Counted from the first letter of the stretch, positions 7,680 to 16,772 are shown. The stretch: 36,153 nt of DNA from JBDHTS01 sp044220535 (GCA_044220535.1 JBGAQU010000017.1:1-36153), one strand, 5' to 3'. A program made the numbers and translations. The notes: a model not told the origin generated them from the sequence alone.

Positions 7680-9562
7680 AACCGTCCTCCCACACCCAGC
7701 AACCCACCCAGCGCAATCATCATATACCCAATCCATAAATACGGCGCCAGCGGATGCGTCCAGGCGCGGATCACCCAGCCGCCATTCGTATCCCGTTCGC
7801 CCAGCGTCACATATAAATCGTCATGCAGGCTCTGGCGGATCGCGGCCTCGGTTGTCGTTTGCCCTGCAACCGGGAAGCGCCTGCGTTCCGGCTTCATGAC
7901 GGCAAAGGTTTTTCCGCCTTCGCGCGCTGCCTCGACAAATGCCATGACGCTGGAATAGTTTTCACCAAACACCGGCTCAATTTTTTTCAAGGTCAACGTG
8001 TAGCCGCCCACCTTCATAGTTTCACCCTGTTTCATCACTTTGGCATTGTCATTCACCCACAGGCTGCTGCCGATCATGCCCGCGATGGCAACGCCCAGAC
8101 CCATATGCGCCAGCGTCATGCTCCATTGAGACAAAGGCAGGCGCTGCACACGCTCCCATTTCAATCCGTTCGTGCGCTGTATGAAATCAAGAATGGATGC
8201 GGCCACCAGCCATGCGGAAAGTCCTAATCCTGCTGCGGATAAATACGGCGCCTTCGTTTGCATGCCTAGAATAATCAGTGTAACAAATCCAGTAGTCAGA
8301 ACCGCCATGGCTATTCGGTTTGAAACAGTTTTTGCGTCTCCCTGTTTCCATGGGATGAATGGCGCTACGCCCATCAAAATAAGCATTGGCACGCATAAAG
8401 GCACAAAGGTCGCATGAAAATAAGGCGGCCCCACCGAGATCTGGCCAAGGTTAAACGCACTCAGGATCAGCGGATACAGCGTGCCAATAAAAACCGTGGC
8501 GCAGGCCGTCGACAAAAACAGATTATTCAGCACCAATGCGCCTTCGCGACTGATCGGCGCGAACAGTGCCGGGCTATCCAGCCGCCCTGCCCGCATGCCG
8601 TACAACGTCAATGCACCGCCCGTATAAACCATCAGCAATCCCAGGATAAACAGTCCGCGCATCGGATCGGTCGCGAAGGCATGAACAGACGTCAGAACAC
8701 CAGATCGTACCAGGAACGTACCAAGCAGGGACAAGCCGAAAGTTAGGATCGCAAGCAGCAGTGTCCAGCGTTTCAATACCTGCCGATGCTGCGTAACGAT
8801 GGCGGAATGCAACAATGCAGTCCCGGACAACCAAGGCATCAATGATGCATTTTCCACCGGATCCCAGAACCACCAGCCGCCCCAGCCAAGCTCGTAATAT
8901 GCCCACCACGATCCCAGAGCGATCCCGGCGGACAGCGATGTCCACGCCAGGATCACCCACAGGCGCAGCCTTGAAACAATCTCTGCGTCAAATTTGCCCG
9001 CCAGCAGCGCGGCAGCCGCATAGGAAAACGCCACTGAAAACCCGACATAACCGCCATATAAAAGCGGCGGGTGGATCGCCAGCGCCGGATCCTGCAGCAC
9101 CGGATTAAGCCCGCGCCCGTCCACAGGCGGCAGGCCCACGCGCTCAAACGGGTCGGAAGCCAGAAGCGCAAAAAGGATAAATCCTGCGCCGATCATGCCC
9201 TGCACGCCCAGGACCTTGGCCGTAAATGCGGGATCGGTACGATCCTTTACCGCTACAAACGCACCGAACCCCGCCAGCACCAAAATCCACAACAAGATCG
9301 ATCCTTCATGGTTGCCCCAGACTCCGGCAATGCGATAGATCAAGGGTTTCAACGAATGACTGTTAGCGATGACATTGGCGACGCTGAGATCCGTCACGAT
9401 ATAAGAATACGTTAGCGCCAGAAACGATCCCGCCACCAGACCGAACTGCACAAAGGCCGCGCGCGGCGCCAAAGGCGCAAACCGTTCATAAACACCCATT
9501 GCCTGGACGATGGACACCAGCAACGCAAGGATCAGCATGAACAGCCCAAGCTCAGGAATCAT
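7661..9562 (-). CDS. ccmF: Heme lyase subunit CcmF
   Basis: CcmF is the large polytopic protein of the heme ligation complex that receives heme from CcmE. The 633-residue length is normal. The periplasmic tryptophan-rich (WWD) motif GWGGWWFWDPVENASLMPWL is intact. Other family blocks are visible: RIAGVWGNHEGSILLWILVL near the N-terminus and LLYGGYVGFSVAFSYA before the WWD domain. A soluble periplasmic domain precedes the last helix. AGGGAG lies about 6 nt before the ATG at 9562. A 104-nt gap filled by an inverted repeat pair separates it from ccmE, the only notable gap in the operon. Confidence 0.96.
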   Translation of the reverse strand: MIPELGLFMLILALLVSIVQAMGVYERFAPLAPRAAFVQFGLVAGSFLALTYSYIVTDLSVANVIANSHSLKPLIYRIAGVWGNHEGSILLWILVLAGFGAFVAVKDRTDPAFTAKVLGVQGMIGAGFILFALLASDPFERVGLPPVDGRGLNPVLQDPALAIHPPLLYGGYVGFSVAFSYAAAALLAGKFDAEIVSRLRLWVILAWTSLSAGIALGSWWAYYELGWGGWWFWDPVENASLMPWLSGTALLHSAIVTQHRQVLKRWTLLLAILTFGLSLLGTFLVRSGVLTSVHAFATDPMRGLFILGLLMVYTGGALTLYGMRAGRLDSPALFAPISREGALVLNNLFLSTACATVFIGTLYPLILSAFNLGQISVGPPYFHATFVPLCVPMLILMGVAPFIPWKQGDAKTVSNRIAMAVLTTGFVTLIILGMQTKAPYLSAAGLGLSAWLVAASILDFIQRTNGLKWERVQRLPLSQWSMTLAHMGLGVAIAGMIGSSLWVNDNAKVMKQGETMKVGGYTLTLKKIEPVFGENYSSVMAFVEAAREGGKTFAVMKPERRRFPVAGQTTTEAAIRQSLHDDLYVTLGERDTNGGWVIRAWTHPLAPYLWIGYMMIALGGLLGVGGRLCRKNY

Positions 9563-9581
9563 ACACTACTCCCTGTATTCC

Positions 9582-9708
9582 GTCATCCCGGCGAAGGCCG
9601 GGACCCATAGAATAGCGACGTCAGCGCAAACGGCAAAATCCGGTTTCAATGTTCGCCTTTTGTAATTCACGGCACCACCGCATGGATCCCGGCCTTCGCC
9701 GGGATGAC
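9582..9708. repeat. Inverted pair of GTCATCC palindromes between ccmE and ccmF
   Basis: Two 27-nt copies, 9582-9608 and 9682-9708, lie in opposite orientation 73 nt apart. Each copy is itself a hairpin (GTCATCCCGGC...GCCGGGA). They differ at one position (GGGACCC versus GGGATCC). The second copy covers the last codons of ccmE. This is a REP/BIME-like arrangement of the kind that yields peptides such as VIPAKAGI. Confidence 0.88.
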
Positions 9709-10131
9709 GGCTTTGTTTTTAAGGCCACGCGCTACCTCAGGCGGCATATAATTCTCATCATGCTTTGCCAGCAGCTGTGTTGCCACGAACGTCCCGTCCG
9801 AATCCATATTTCCGGTTGCGACTACGCCTGAATTTTCACGAAACAGATCGGGCACGATCCCGTCATAGGTCACATCCACGGTTTCGATTTCATCCGTCAC
9901 TTTAAACCGGACGACGTGCCCTTCCTTCTTTATCGACCCTTTTTCCACCAGCCCGCCCAGCCGGAAGGGCCGCTCCGGCGCAATGAATTTCGCTGTCGCG
10001 CCCTTTACATCCGACGGCATATAGAAAAACGTAACCTTGTCACGCAACGCGAACAACGCCAACCCGCCTGCGACCGCAAACCCGAGAAGAACAAGACCGA
10101 TGGCATATATGCGCTGCTGCCTGCGGGTCAC
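9667..10131 (-). CDS. ccmE: Heme chaperone CcmE with a repeat-derived C-terminal tail
   Basis: CcmE covalently binds heme in the periplasm and passes it to CcmF. It has an N-terminal anchor (IYAIGLVLLGFAVAGGLALF), the OB-fold core with RPFRLGGLVEKGSI, and the heme-binding HDENY motif (His124, Tyr128). The start is a GTG at 10131 that overlaps the ccmD TGA as GTGA. After the normal ending (MPPEVARGL) the last ~14 residues, AVIPAKAGIHAVVP, are encoded by a palindromic repeat copy at 9682-9708. The tail is therefore probably not ancestral; since it follows the functional domain, activity is likely retained. Confidence 0.94.
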   Translation of the reverse strand: MTRRQQRIYAIGLVLLGFAVAGGLALFALRDKVTFFYMPSDVKGATAKFIAPERPFRLGGLVEKGSIKKEGHVVRFKVTDEIETVDVTYDGIVPDLFRENSGVVATGNMDSDGTFVATQLLAKHDENYMPPEVARGLKNKAVIPAKAGIHAVVP

Positions 10132-10262
10132 TTGCTGTCGCCCTCCCGCCGCTTCAATGAAAAATTCCGCCAGATGCTGATTAATATCAAGCCAGCCAAA
10201 ATCGTTATCACAACCCCATAGGCAGGCCAGATATAAATACCGTATCCATGAAAATCAGGCAT
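10128..10262 (-). CDS. ccmD: Heme exporter accessory protein CcmD
   Basis: A 44-residue single-helix membrane protein, too small for many gene finders. CcmD is needed to release holo-CcmE from the CcmABC complex. The product starts MPDFHGYGIYIWPAYG, the typical CcmD opening, followed by the hydrophobic helix VVITILAGLILISIW and a basic end (RNFSLKRREGDSK). The start at 10262 lies inside the end of ccmC (8-nt overlap) and the stop overlaps the ccmE start. Position and motif agree, so identification is firm. Confidence 0.93.
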   Translation of the reverse strand: MPDFHGYGIYIWPAYGVVITILAGLILISIWRNFSLKRREGDSK

Positions 10263-10986
10263 GATTGACCTTTCTTATCATCATGATTTCAATCCGCCTT
10301 GCGCGGATTTCGTTATCAAGGCGCAACACAGAAAGCGCGATGAACAAAAACAGATACGCCCCCGCCATCACCAGAAGCGGCATCAGCATACCGGGCGCGA
10401 TGGACGGGTTGGCGATGCGCGACAGGCTGGAAATGCTGGAGGGCTGGTGCAGCGTGTTCCACCAGTCGACGGAAAACTTGATCACCGGCAGATTGACCAA
10501 ACCGATGATCGACAGCCACGCAGCGGCATTGAGGCCGCGATCCTTATTCTCAAACGCATTGCCGATGGCAATGATGCCGATATATAGAAAAAACAGTACA
10601 AGAACAGATGTCAGCCGCGCATCCCACACCCACCACGTGCCCCATGTCGGCTGCCCCCAGATCGATCCGGTGATCAGGCAGATTGCCGTAAATGCCGCAC
10701 CTGCGGGCGCCATGGCGCGGATATAGAGTCCCGCCAGCATATGCTTCCACACCAGAAACAGGATGCCTGACACACCCAGCGACGCATAGGCCATCATCGC
10801 CATCCAGGCGGCGGGCACATGGATATACATGATGCGCACGGATTCCGATTGCAGGTAATCCGGCGGTGAATCAAACAGAGCGAGATAAAAACCCCAGACA
10901 AAAAGAATGAGGCTGATCATGCCTGAGACGATCATCGCCGGGCCGCTCAAACTCTGAAACCTTTTTGGATTGGCGTAACCGAACAT
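10255..10986 (-). CDS. ccmC: Heme exporter protein CcmC
   Basis: CcmC is the polytopic membrane protein that presents heme to CcmE. It carries the conserved periplasmic histidine region YIHVPAAWMAMM, the tryptophan-rich motif WGTWWVWDARLTS and a later conserved histidine in WWNTLHQPSS. Six membrane helices are apparent. The 243-residue length is usual. The correct start is ATG 10986, which overlaps the ccmB stop as ATGA; longer upstream readings run into the CcmB sequence. It overlaps ccmD by 8 nt. Confidence 0.95.
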   Translation of the reverse strand: MFGYANPKRFQSLSGPAMIVSGMISLILFVWGFYLALFDSPPDYLQSESVRIMYIHVPAAWMAMMAYASLGVSGILFLVWKHMLAGLYIRAMAPAGAAFTAICLITGSIWGQPTWGTWWVWDARLTSVLVLFFLYIGIIAIGNAFENKDRGLNAAAWLSIIGLVNLPVIKFSVDWWNTLHQPSSISSLSRIANPSIAPGMLMPLLVMAGAYLFLFIALSVLRLDNEIRARRIEIMMIRKVNHA

Positions 10987-12305
10987 CAGTTTTTTACCCT
11001 CGCCTTTAACATCGCGCCGCAGGCGATCATCACCAGCGGCAGCGCCGCCGCCAGCATGGCCCAGAGCAGCAGGACCGGCGACCATGCCACTCCGCCCGTG
11101 CGCTGCAATTCCATTGCGCCCGCCATGAAAATCAGTACGGGGCTATAAAGCGGCATCACCAGCAGAGCCAGCAAAACCGTCCCCTGCCGCGCCCCGCCGG
11201 ACAAGGCTGCGCACAATCCACCCAGTACAATCAACAGCATGCTTGCGGGCAACAGCGCGGCGGAGATAAACAGCGCATTCCACGCTTCCAGCCCCAGCAT
11301 CAGCCCCAGCACCGGCCCGGCCAGCACCAGCGGCAGGCCGGTAAACATCCACGCCGCCGTCAGGCGTCCCGCCGCATATAAAGGCATCGCTGCCCCTGAC
11401 GCCACCAGCGCGTCCAGCGTTCCGTCTTTCGCGTCATCTTCGAACAGGCGGTCGGAGGCGAGCACACCCGCGAACAACGCCGCCATGCCGATCAGTCCGG
11501 ATGAAGCGCTTTGCAGCAGCACAGGATCGGGCGCGAGACCCAGCGGCATCAATGCTACCGCGAGAATGAAGAATATCGCCGCCGTCATTGCCTGCGCCGG
11601 GCGGCGGATGGTCAGACGCAGGTCGCGGATGAGTGTGGGGAGCAAGACATTCCTTTTACACGCGTCATCCCCGCGAAGGCGGGGATCCGGCGGGCCAGGC
11701 TCGCTGTTGCGATAATGCGTCGCCAGATCCCCGCCTTCGCGGGGATGACGATAAGAGTAGAGGTCAAGAACAACACTCGCCCCCCACACATCCGGCCTGT
11801 GCGTGCCAATCACCACAACGCCGCCATTGCCTGCATGCTGACGCGCTGCGTCACTCATGCGGCGGAGATTGTCTTCATCCAGCCCTGTCTCCGGCTCATC
11901 CAGCAGCCAGACGGGTTGATCAGCCGTAAATAACCGCGACAGCGATACACGCCTCACCTGTCCGCGCGATAGATACCGGACCGGCATGTCTTCCAGACCG
12001 CCGCTAAGAGGATCCGGCGCATCAGCGCCCCAAAACCGCAAATTTTCCCGAACCGTCAAATCGCCCTTTAGCGGGTCATCGGTGCCGATCCAGCATGCAT
12101 CGCCCAGCCCCAGCGGCCGTCCATTCCACAATATATCGCCCTGCGCCGCTGTCAGTCTGGCCAGCGCGCGCAGCAGGCTGGTCTTTCCGCTGCCGTTCGG
12201 CCCGATCAGGGCCAGAATCGTGCCTTTTTCCGCGTTGAATGACACGGAGTCAAACACCACCCGTTCGCCGCGCCGGACGCCAAGCCGTTGTATCGAGAGA
12301 GTCAT
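10986..12305 (-). CDS. ccmA-ccmB: CcmA and CcmB in one continuous reading frame
   Basis: Residues 1-184 are CcmA, the ATPase of the heme-handling ABC complex: Walker A GPNGSGKT (35-42), signature LSRGQ (112-116), Walker B WLLDE (133-137) and the switch His169. Residues 221-439 are a full CcmB: it starts LLPTLIRDLRLTIRRPAQAM and has about six membrane helices. Between them, residues ~186-216 (YRHPREGGDLATHYRNSEPG...) are encoded by an inverted pair of palindromic repeats. CcmA and CcmB are normally separate polypeptides. An in-frame TTG at 11645 with AGGA 5 nt upstream could start a separate 219-residue CcmB, so a true fusion, a separate CcmB, or both are possible. Stop overlaps the ccmC start. 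Confidence 0.9.
   Translation of the reverse strand: MTLSIQRLGVRRGERVVFDSVSFNAEKGTILALIGPNGSGKTSLLRALARLTAAQGDILWNGRPLGLGDACWIGTDDPLKGDLTVRENLRFWGADAPDPLSGGLEDMPVRYLSRGQVRRVSLSRLFTADQPVWLLDEPETGLDEDNLRRMSDAARQHAGNGGVVVIGTHRPDVWGASVVLDLYSYRHPREGGDLATHYRNSEPGPPDPRLRGDDACKRNVLLPTLIRDLRLTIRRPAQAMTAAIFFILAVALMPLGLAPDPVLLQSASSGLIGMAALFAGVLASDRLFEDDAKDGTLDALVASGAAMPLYAAGRLTAAWMFTGLPLVLAGPVLGLMLGLEAWNALFISAALLPASMLLIVLGGLCAALSGGARQGTVLLALLVMPLYSPVLIFMAGAMELQRTGGVAWSPVLLLWAMLAAALPLVMIACGAMLKARVKN
11664..11749. repeat. Inverted pair of palindromes inside the ccmA-ccmB frame
   Basis: Copy A at 11664-11688 (GTCATCCCCGCGAAGGCGGG then GATCC) and copy B at 11726-11749 are inverted and match over 24 nt, with a 37-nt spacer. 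Each copy alone is also a hairpin. The segment lies exactly at the CcmA/CcmB junction and keeps the frame open. Confidence 0.92.
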
Positions 12306-12465
12306 GGAGAGGTTTTACAAAGACCAGGCCGTGAAAGCAACACGGCAGAAAGTATGCGCGCCCTTAAACCCCCTTTTGCCCCCGGTAAGAGCGTGTTAAC
12401 CTGTTCACGGTATAGTCATCTGGCCACTCTGGCATTATTCCATTATCCCGCAAGGACTTAAATCC

Positions 12466-15177
12466 ATGACCCGCACAGGACACGACTCCCTTAAAACCCG
12501 CAAGACGCTTACGGTTGACGGGAAAACCTATGATTATTTCAGCCTGAAAACGGCAGCCGCGCAGATCGGCGATATCGACCGCCTGCCCTTCTCCATGAAA
12601 GTTCTTTTGGAAAATCTTTTGCGGTTCGAGGACGGGGTTTCGGTCAAGGTTGAGGACATCAAGGCCTGCCATGCCTGGCTGGACAATAAGGGCAAGACAG
12701 AGCATGAGGTGGATTACCGCCCGGCCCGCGTGCTGATGCAGGATTTCACCGGCGTTCCCGCCGTGGTCGACCTGGCCGCGATGCGCGAGGCGATGGTGCA
12801 GCTGGGCGGCAATGCCCAGAAGATCAACCCGCTGGCCGCTGTCGATCTCGTGATCGACCACTCGGTCATGGTGGATGAATTCGGCACGCCGAAAGCGTTT
12901 CAGGATAACGTCGATCGCGAATTCGAGCGCAACGGCGAACGATACGAATTCCTGCGCTGGGGCCAGGACGCGTTCAAGAATTTCCGCGTGGTGCCGCCCG
13001 GCACCGGCATCTGCCACCAGGTGAACCTTGAATATCTCGCCCAGACCATCTGGGTCGAACAGGATGAAGACAGCAAGGCCAACGTCGCCTATCCCGACAC
13101 GCTGGTCGGCACCGACTCCCACACCACCATGGTGAACGGCATGGCCGTGCTCGGCTGGGGCGTGGGCGGGATCGAGGCGGAGGCCGCGATGCTGGGCCAG
13201 CCCGTCTCCATGCTGATCCCCGAAGTCATCGGATTCAAGATGAAGGGCAAGCTGAAGGAAGGCGCGACCGCGACAGATTTGGTTCTGACCGTAACAGAGA
13301 TGCTGCGTAAAAAAGGCGTGGTCAATAAATTCGTCGAATTCTACGGCCCAGGCCTCGACAATCTGACCCTCGCCGACCGCGCGACCATCGCCAACATGGC
13401 GCCGGAATACGGCGCGACCTGCGGCTTCTTCCCAATCGACGCGGAAACCATCCGCTTCCTGGAATTCACGGGCCGCGACAAAGCACGCTGCAAACTGGTC
13501 GAGGCATACGCGAAGGAACAAGGCATGTGGCGCGATGCGTCCACGCCGGATCCTGTGTTCAGTGACACGCTGAACCTGGACCTGTCCACGGTTGAACCGT
13601 CCCTCGCCGGGCCGAAACGCCCGCAGGACCGCGTGCTGCTGTCGAAATCTTCCGAAGTATTCCTGAACTACCTGAACGAAAACAAAGTGCCGCCGAAGGA
13701 AATCCATGTTCACGGCGCGAACCATGATTTCAACCTGAAACAGGGCGACGTCGTTATTGCCGCCATCACGTCCTGCACCAACACCTCCAACCCGGCGGTA
13801 ATGCTGGGCGCTGGATTGCTGGCGAAGAAGGCTGTTGAAAAAGGCCTGACTGTAAAACCGTGGGTGAAAACTTCTTTGGCTCCCGGATCGCAGGTCGTGA
13901 CCGATTACCTGGCGAAGGCTGGCGTCGATAAATATCTCGACCAGCTGGGCTTTAACCTGGTCGGCTATGGCTGTACCACCTGTATCGGCAATTCCGGCCC
14001 GCTGCCGGAACACATCATCACGGCTGTTGAGGAAGGCGACCTGACCGTTGCCGCCGTGCTGTCCGGCAACCGTAACTTCGAAGGCCGCATCAGCCCGCAG
14101 GTGAAGGCGAACTATCTCGCCTCTCCGCCTCTGGTCGTCGCCTATGCGCTGGCGGGCAATATGCTGCTCGACCTGACCAAAGACCCGATTGGCGAAGGCA
14201 AGGACGGCAAGCCTGTTTACCTGAAAGACATCTGGCCGACCAGCCAGGAAGTCGACGCGGCCATTGCCAGCTTCCTGACGCCTGAAATGTTCCGCTCGCG
14301 CTATTCCAACGTGTTCCAGGGACCGAAGGAATGGCAGGGCATCAAGAGCGGCACGGGCGAAACCTATAAATGGGACGGCAAATCGACCTATGTCGCCAAC
14401 CCGCCCTATTTCGAAGGCATGGATAAAACCGCGAAGGCCGTTCCCGCCATCAAGGGCGCGAAATGCCTGGCGCTGTTCGGCGATTCCATCACCACCGACC
14501 ACATCTCCCCCGCAGGCAACATCAAGAAAGAGTCACCTGCCGGTAAATACCTGATGGATCATGGCGTGGAGCCGCGGGATTTCAACTCCTACGGCGCGCG
14601 GCGCGGCCATCATGAAGTGATGATGCGCGGCACATTCGCAAACATCCGCATCAAGAACGAAATGCTCGGCAATGTCGAAGGCGGCTATACCAACTACCTG
14701 CCGACCGGCGAGCAGATGTCCATCTACAACGCCGCGATGAAATATATCGAGGACGGCACGCCGCTGATCGTGGTGGCGGGCAAGGAATACGGTACCGGTT
14801 CATCCCGCGACTGGGCAGCGAAAGGTACAAGGCTGCTCGGCGTCAAGGTCGTGCTGGCCGAAAGCTTCGAGCGGATCCACCGCTCCAACCTGGTCGGCAT
14901 GGGCGTCCTGCCGCTCGTCTTCAAAAATGGCGACAGCCGCAAGACCCTGAACCTGACCGGCAAGGAAAGCTTCGATATCCTCGGCCTCGAAAGCGGCATC
15001 AAGCCCCGCATGGATGTCACCGTCCGCATCACGCGCGAAGACGGCACGACCCAGGACGTCAAAGTCCTGTGCCGCATCGACACGCAGAATGAAGTGGAAT
15101 ACTTCAACAACGGCGGCATCCTGCACTTTGTGCTTCGGAGCCTGGCCGGGGCGTTGAAGAAGTCCAAGGTGGCTTAA
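12466..15177 (+). CDS. acnA: Aconitate hydratase A
   Basis: Aconitase interconverts citrate and isocitrate through cis-aconitate in the TCA cycle, using a [4Fe-4S] cluster. The 903-residue length is right for AcnA/IRP1-type enzymes. The cluster cysteines are visible at Cys437 (ITSCTNTSNP) and Cys503/Cys506 (GYGCTTCIGNSGPL). The swivel domain has LFGDSITTDHISPAGN and the substrate-binding GTGSSRDWAAKG. AAGGA lies 9 nt before ATG 12466. It is divergent from ccmA, an arrangement I recall in several alphaproteobacteria. It ends 3 nt into a convergent gene. Identification is firm. Confidence 0.98.
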   Translation: MTRTGHDSLKTRKTLTVDGKTYDYFSLKTAAAQIGDIDRLPFSMKVLLENLLRFEDGVSVKVEDIKACHAWLDNKGKTEHEVDYRPARVLMQDFTGVPAVVDLAAMREAMVQLGGNAQKINPLAAVDLVIDHSVMVDEFGTPKAFQDNVDREFERNGERYEFLRWGQDAFKNFRVVPPGTGICHQVNLEYLAQTIWVEQDEDSKANVAYPDTLVGTDSHTTMVNGMAVLGWGVGGIEAEAAMLGQPVSMLIPEVIGFKMKGKLKEGATATDLVLTVTEMLRKKGVVNKFVEFYGPGLDNLTLADRATIANMAPEYGATCGFFPIDAETIRFLEFTGRDKARCKLVEAYAKEQGMWRDASTPDPVFSDTLNLDLSTVEPSLAGPKRPQDRVLLSKSSEVFLNYLNENKVPPKEIHVHGANHDFNLKQGDVVIAAITSCTNTSNPAVMLGAGLLAKKAVEKGLTVKPWVKTSLAPGSQVVTDYLAKAGVDKYLDQLGFNLVGYGCTTCIGNSGPLPEHIITAVEEGDLTVAAVLSGNRNFEGRISPQVKANYLASPPLVVAYALAGNMLLDLTKDPIGEGKDGKPVYLKDIWPTSQEVDAAIASFLTPEMFRSRYSNVFQGPKEWQGIKSGTGETYKWDGKSTYVANPPYFEGMDKTAKAVPAIKGAKCLALFGDSITTDHISPAGNIKKESPAGKYLMDHGVEPRDFNSYGARRGHHEVMMRGTFANIRIKNEMLGNVEGGYTNYLPTGEQMSIYNAAMKYIEDGTPLIVVAGKEYGTGSSRDWAAKGTRLLGVKVVLAESFERIHRSNLVGMGVLPLVFKNGDSRKTLNLTGKESFDILGLESGIKPRMDVTVRITREDGTTQDVKVLCRIDTQNEVEYFNNGGILHFVLRSLAGALKKSKVA

Positions 15178-15488
15178 TCAGGCACCTTCGGAACGATTGC
15201 AACACCGGAATAGTTAACCCTTTGAAAGCCAGCGTCCCAAAAGGATGTTGGCTTTTCTAGAACCTCTTCTTGATAGCCAATAATAATCTCTGCAGATTTA
15301 GGAATCCGATTGGAGAAAGCCTGATCAACTTCTCTTCGTAATTGGCTCATGGGGTTAAGACGAGAGCCAGATCCATAATGCCTATCATTTTCAGCGTTAA
15401 CCCGAACCAGGTTATAGTCAGAAAAATTTTTGCCAGTAAGCGTGAAATAATCAGTGATTGAGATTGGTAATCGTTCGATTGCACTCAT
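15174..15488 (-). CDS. Hypothetical protein, 104 aa
   Basis: No family recognised. The protein begins MSAIERLPISITDYFTLTGK and is soluble with a mixed alpha/beta look. The segment KSAEIIIGYQEEVLEKPTSF followed by a C-terminal YSGVAIVPKV suggests beta-strands. The start is set at ATG 15488 because GGAGAGG lies just upstream; an ATG four codons earlier lacks such spacing. The stretch is more AT-rich than acnA or the ccm genes, which could mean horizontal acquisition or relaxed selection. It lies 54 nt downstream of the 308-residue hypothetical gene on the same strand and might share its transcript. Confidence 0.6.
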   Translation of the reverse strand: MSAIERLPISITDYFTLTGKNFSDYNLVRVNAENDRHYGSGSRLNPMSQLRREVDQAFSNRIPKSAEIIIGYQEEVLEKPTSFWDAGFQRVNYSGVAIVPKVPD

Positions 15489-15542
15489 ATGCCTCTCCAT
15501 TTTTTAGGAAAAATAAATTATCTTTTTGCATATGTCAAATAA

Positions 15543-16469
15543 TTAAATTTTATTGTCCTTCATCTGCTTCTCCAGCAGCTTCCTTGCAAAAACCACCGCG
15601 CTATCAACCATCTCCGTGAAGTCCGGGCGGTCGGGGCGGTAGGTGACTTCGAGTAGATTTTCAAACTGGTCGATAGCGCTTTTCAAGCGGCCGAGTTTCT
15701 GGCCGGCTTCCACGCCTTGTTTGGCTTCGGGGGTTCTGGAGTCGATCAGGCCCAGCGCCTGTTTCTGCCGCGCCATGCCGACGAGGAAGGTCATCTGGAT
15801 GCCTTCCAGGAAGGCGGCGGCGGCGCTGAGGCACTGGCTTGGTTTGACGTCGCGCCCAGCTTTTTTCTTCGCGGTAAAGTTGAATGTCGTCGTGCGGTTG
15901 GGGCCGCGCAGGATGACGCCGCAGCGGCCTTCCGTGGCGCCGACGTTCAAAACCATGGCGACGTTGGAATCATACTGGATGGTGACGGTCTTGCCCGCCT
16001 TGTGAAACGCGTCCCGCGCGATATCGACGGATTTATCATAGTCGTCTTTGTTACGCGCGTCGCATTGTTCGATGATGTCGAGGAACGGGTGGCGCGGCAC
16101 TTCGCCCTTTTCAAAAATAAGGCGGCCCTTGTGATAGACCGCGACCCAGCGATTGGGATTCCATTTTTTCTCGTATCCCTTGAACAGGGAAATATAGGCG
16201 TAGTCCCAATCGAATTTCTGAGAGCGTGACAGGATCGGCCCATGCTCCTGAAAGTCGCGAGTCAGATGCGCGGCCAGGCGCACGCAGCTGTGCATGTTCT
16301 GGGCGCGGATCACAAAAGTCTCACTAACCTCGTCCAGATTGGGGTTGATCAGAGGTACTTTGATGCGGTTGCTTAGCGCGATGATCGGCGGCTTGTCCGA
16401 GATATCGCTCGGCAAGGCATCCTGGATCACGAATTTTTCGCGGAGAAGCGTAGCGGCAAAGTCTGGCAT
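15543..16469 (-). CDS. Hypothetical protein, 308 aa
   Basis: No family recognised. The product is soluble, without signal peptide or membrane helix. The central region has strand-like segments (NRWVAVYHKGRLIFEKGEVP, KTVTIQYDSNVAMVLNVGAT, CGVILRGPNRTTTFNFTAKK), followed by a long helical C-terminal part (CLSAAAAFLEGIQMTFLVGM ... LKSAIDQFENLLEV ... FARKLLEKQMKDN). No catalytic motif stands out. GC content and codon use match the core genes, so it is likely a lineage-specific but functional gene. Confidence 0.65.
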   Translation of the reverse strand: MPDFAATLLREKFVIQDALPSDISDKPPIIALSNRIKVPLINPNLDEVSETFVIRAQNMHSCVRLAAHLTRDFQEHGPILSRSQKFDWDYAYISLFKGYEKKWNPNRWVAVYHKGRLIFEKGEVPRHPFLDIIEQCDARNKDDYDKSVDIARDAFHKAGKTVTIQYDSNVAMVLNVGATEGRCGVILRGPNRTTTFNFTAKKKAGRDVKPSQCLSAAAAFLEGIQMTFLVGMARQKQALGLIDSRTPEAKQGVEAGQKLGRLKSAIDQFENLLEVTYRPDRPDFTEMVDSAVVFARKLLEKQMKDNKI

Positions 16470-16580
16470 GGGGTTTTAAAGACCGAATGGATAAAAAAAG
16501 AAAATCAGCACTTAAAGAGTATAACCAAATCCGTTAAGCTTTGGTTGAGATTAAACACGACTTAATTCTGGAAAAATACC

Positions 16581-16772
16581 ATGGGCCATACAGACCATCA
16601 CAATCACCACCACGCCCCTGAGGCCAAGGGATGGCATGTTGCTTCCCTGCTCTGCGCGATCTTTGCCTTTACGGTGCTGTGCCATTACATGCTGGTTAAG
16701 GAAATGGCCTATGACTGGATGCTGGATTATAAAAATGCCGAGGCGTCCCGTTCAGCGCCGTCCAGCCATTAA
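16581..16772 (+). CDS. Small His-rich single-helix membrane protein
   Basis: A 63-residue protein whose N-terminus is strikingly histidine-rich (MGHTDHHNHHHAPEAKGWH, seven His after the Met within 19 residues). One hydrophobic helix follows (VASLLCAIFAFTVLCHYML) and then a short charged tail. The His cluster might bind metal ions, but nothing else supports a function. A weak GGAAAA precedes the ATG. The stop overlaps that of the convergent methyltransferase gene. It has the look of a real small gene, with moderate certainty. Confidence 0.55.
   Translation: MGHTDHHNHHHAPEAKGWHVASLLCAIFAFTVLCHYMLVKEMAYDWMLDYKNAEASRSAPSSH

Noticed and set aside
11612..11933. Short frames with VIPAKAGIW or RHPREGGDP peptides
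   Set aside because: These peptides come from the palindromic repeats being open in several frames. They are not independent genes.
12364..14502. A 712-codon open frame on the - strand
   Set aside because: It lies almost fully antisense to acnA, whose motifs are unmistakable. Its composition (His/Gln/Val-rich, no domain) is typical of the reverse frame of a GC-biased gene.
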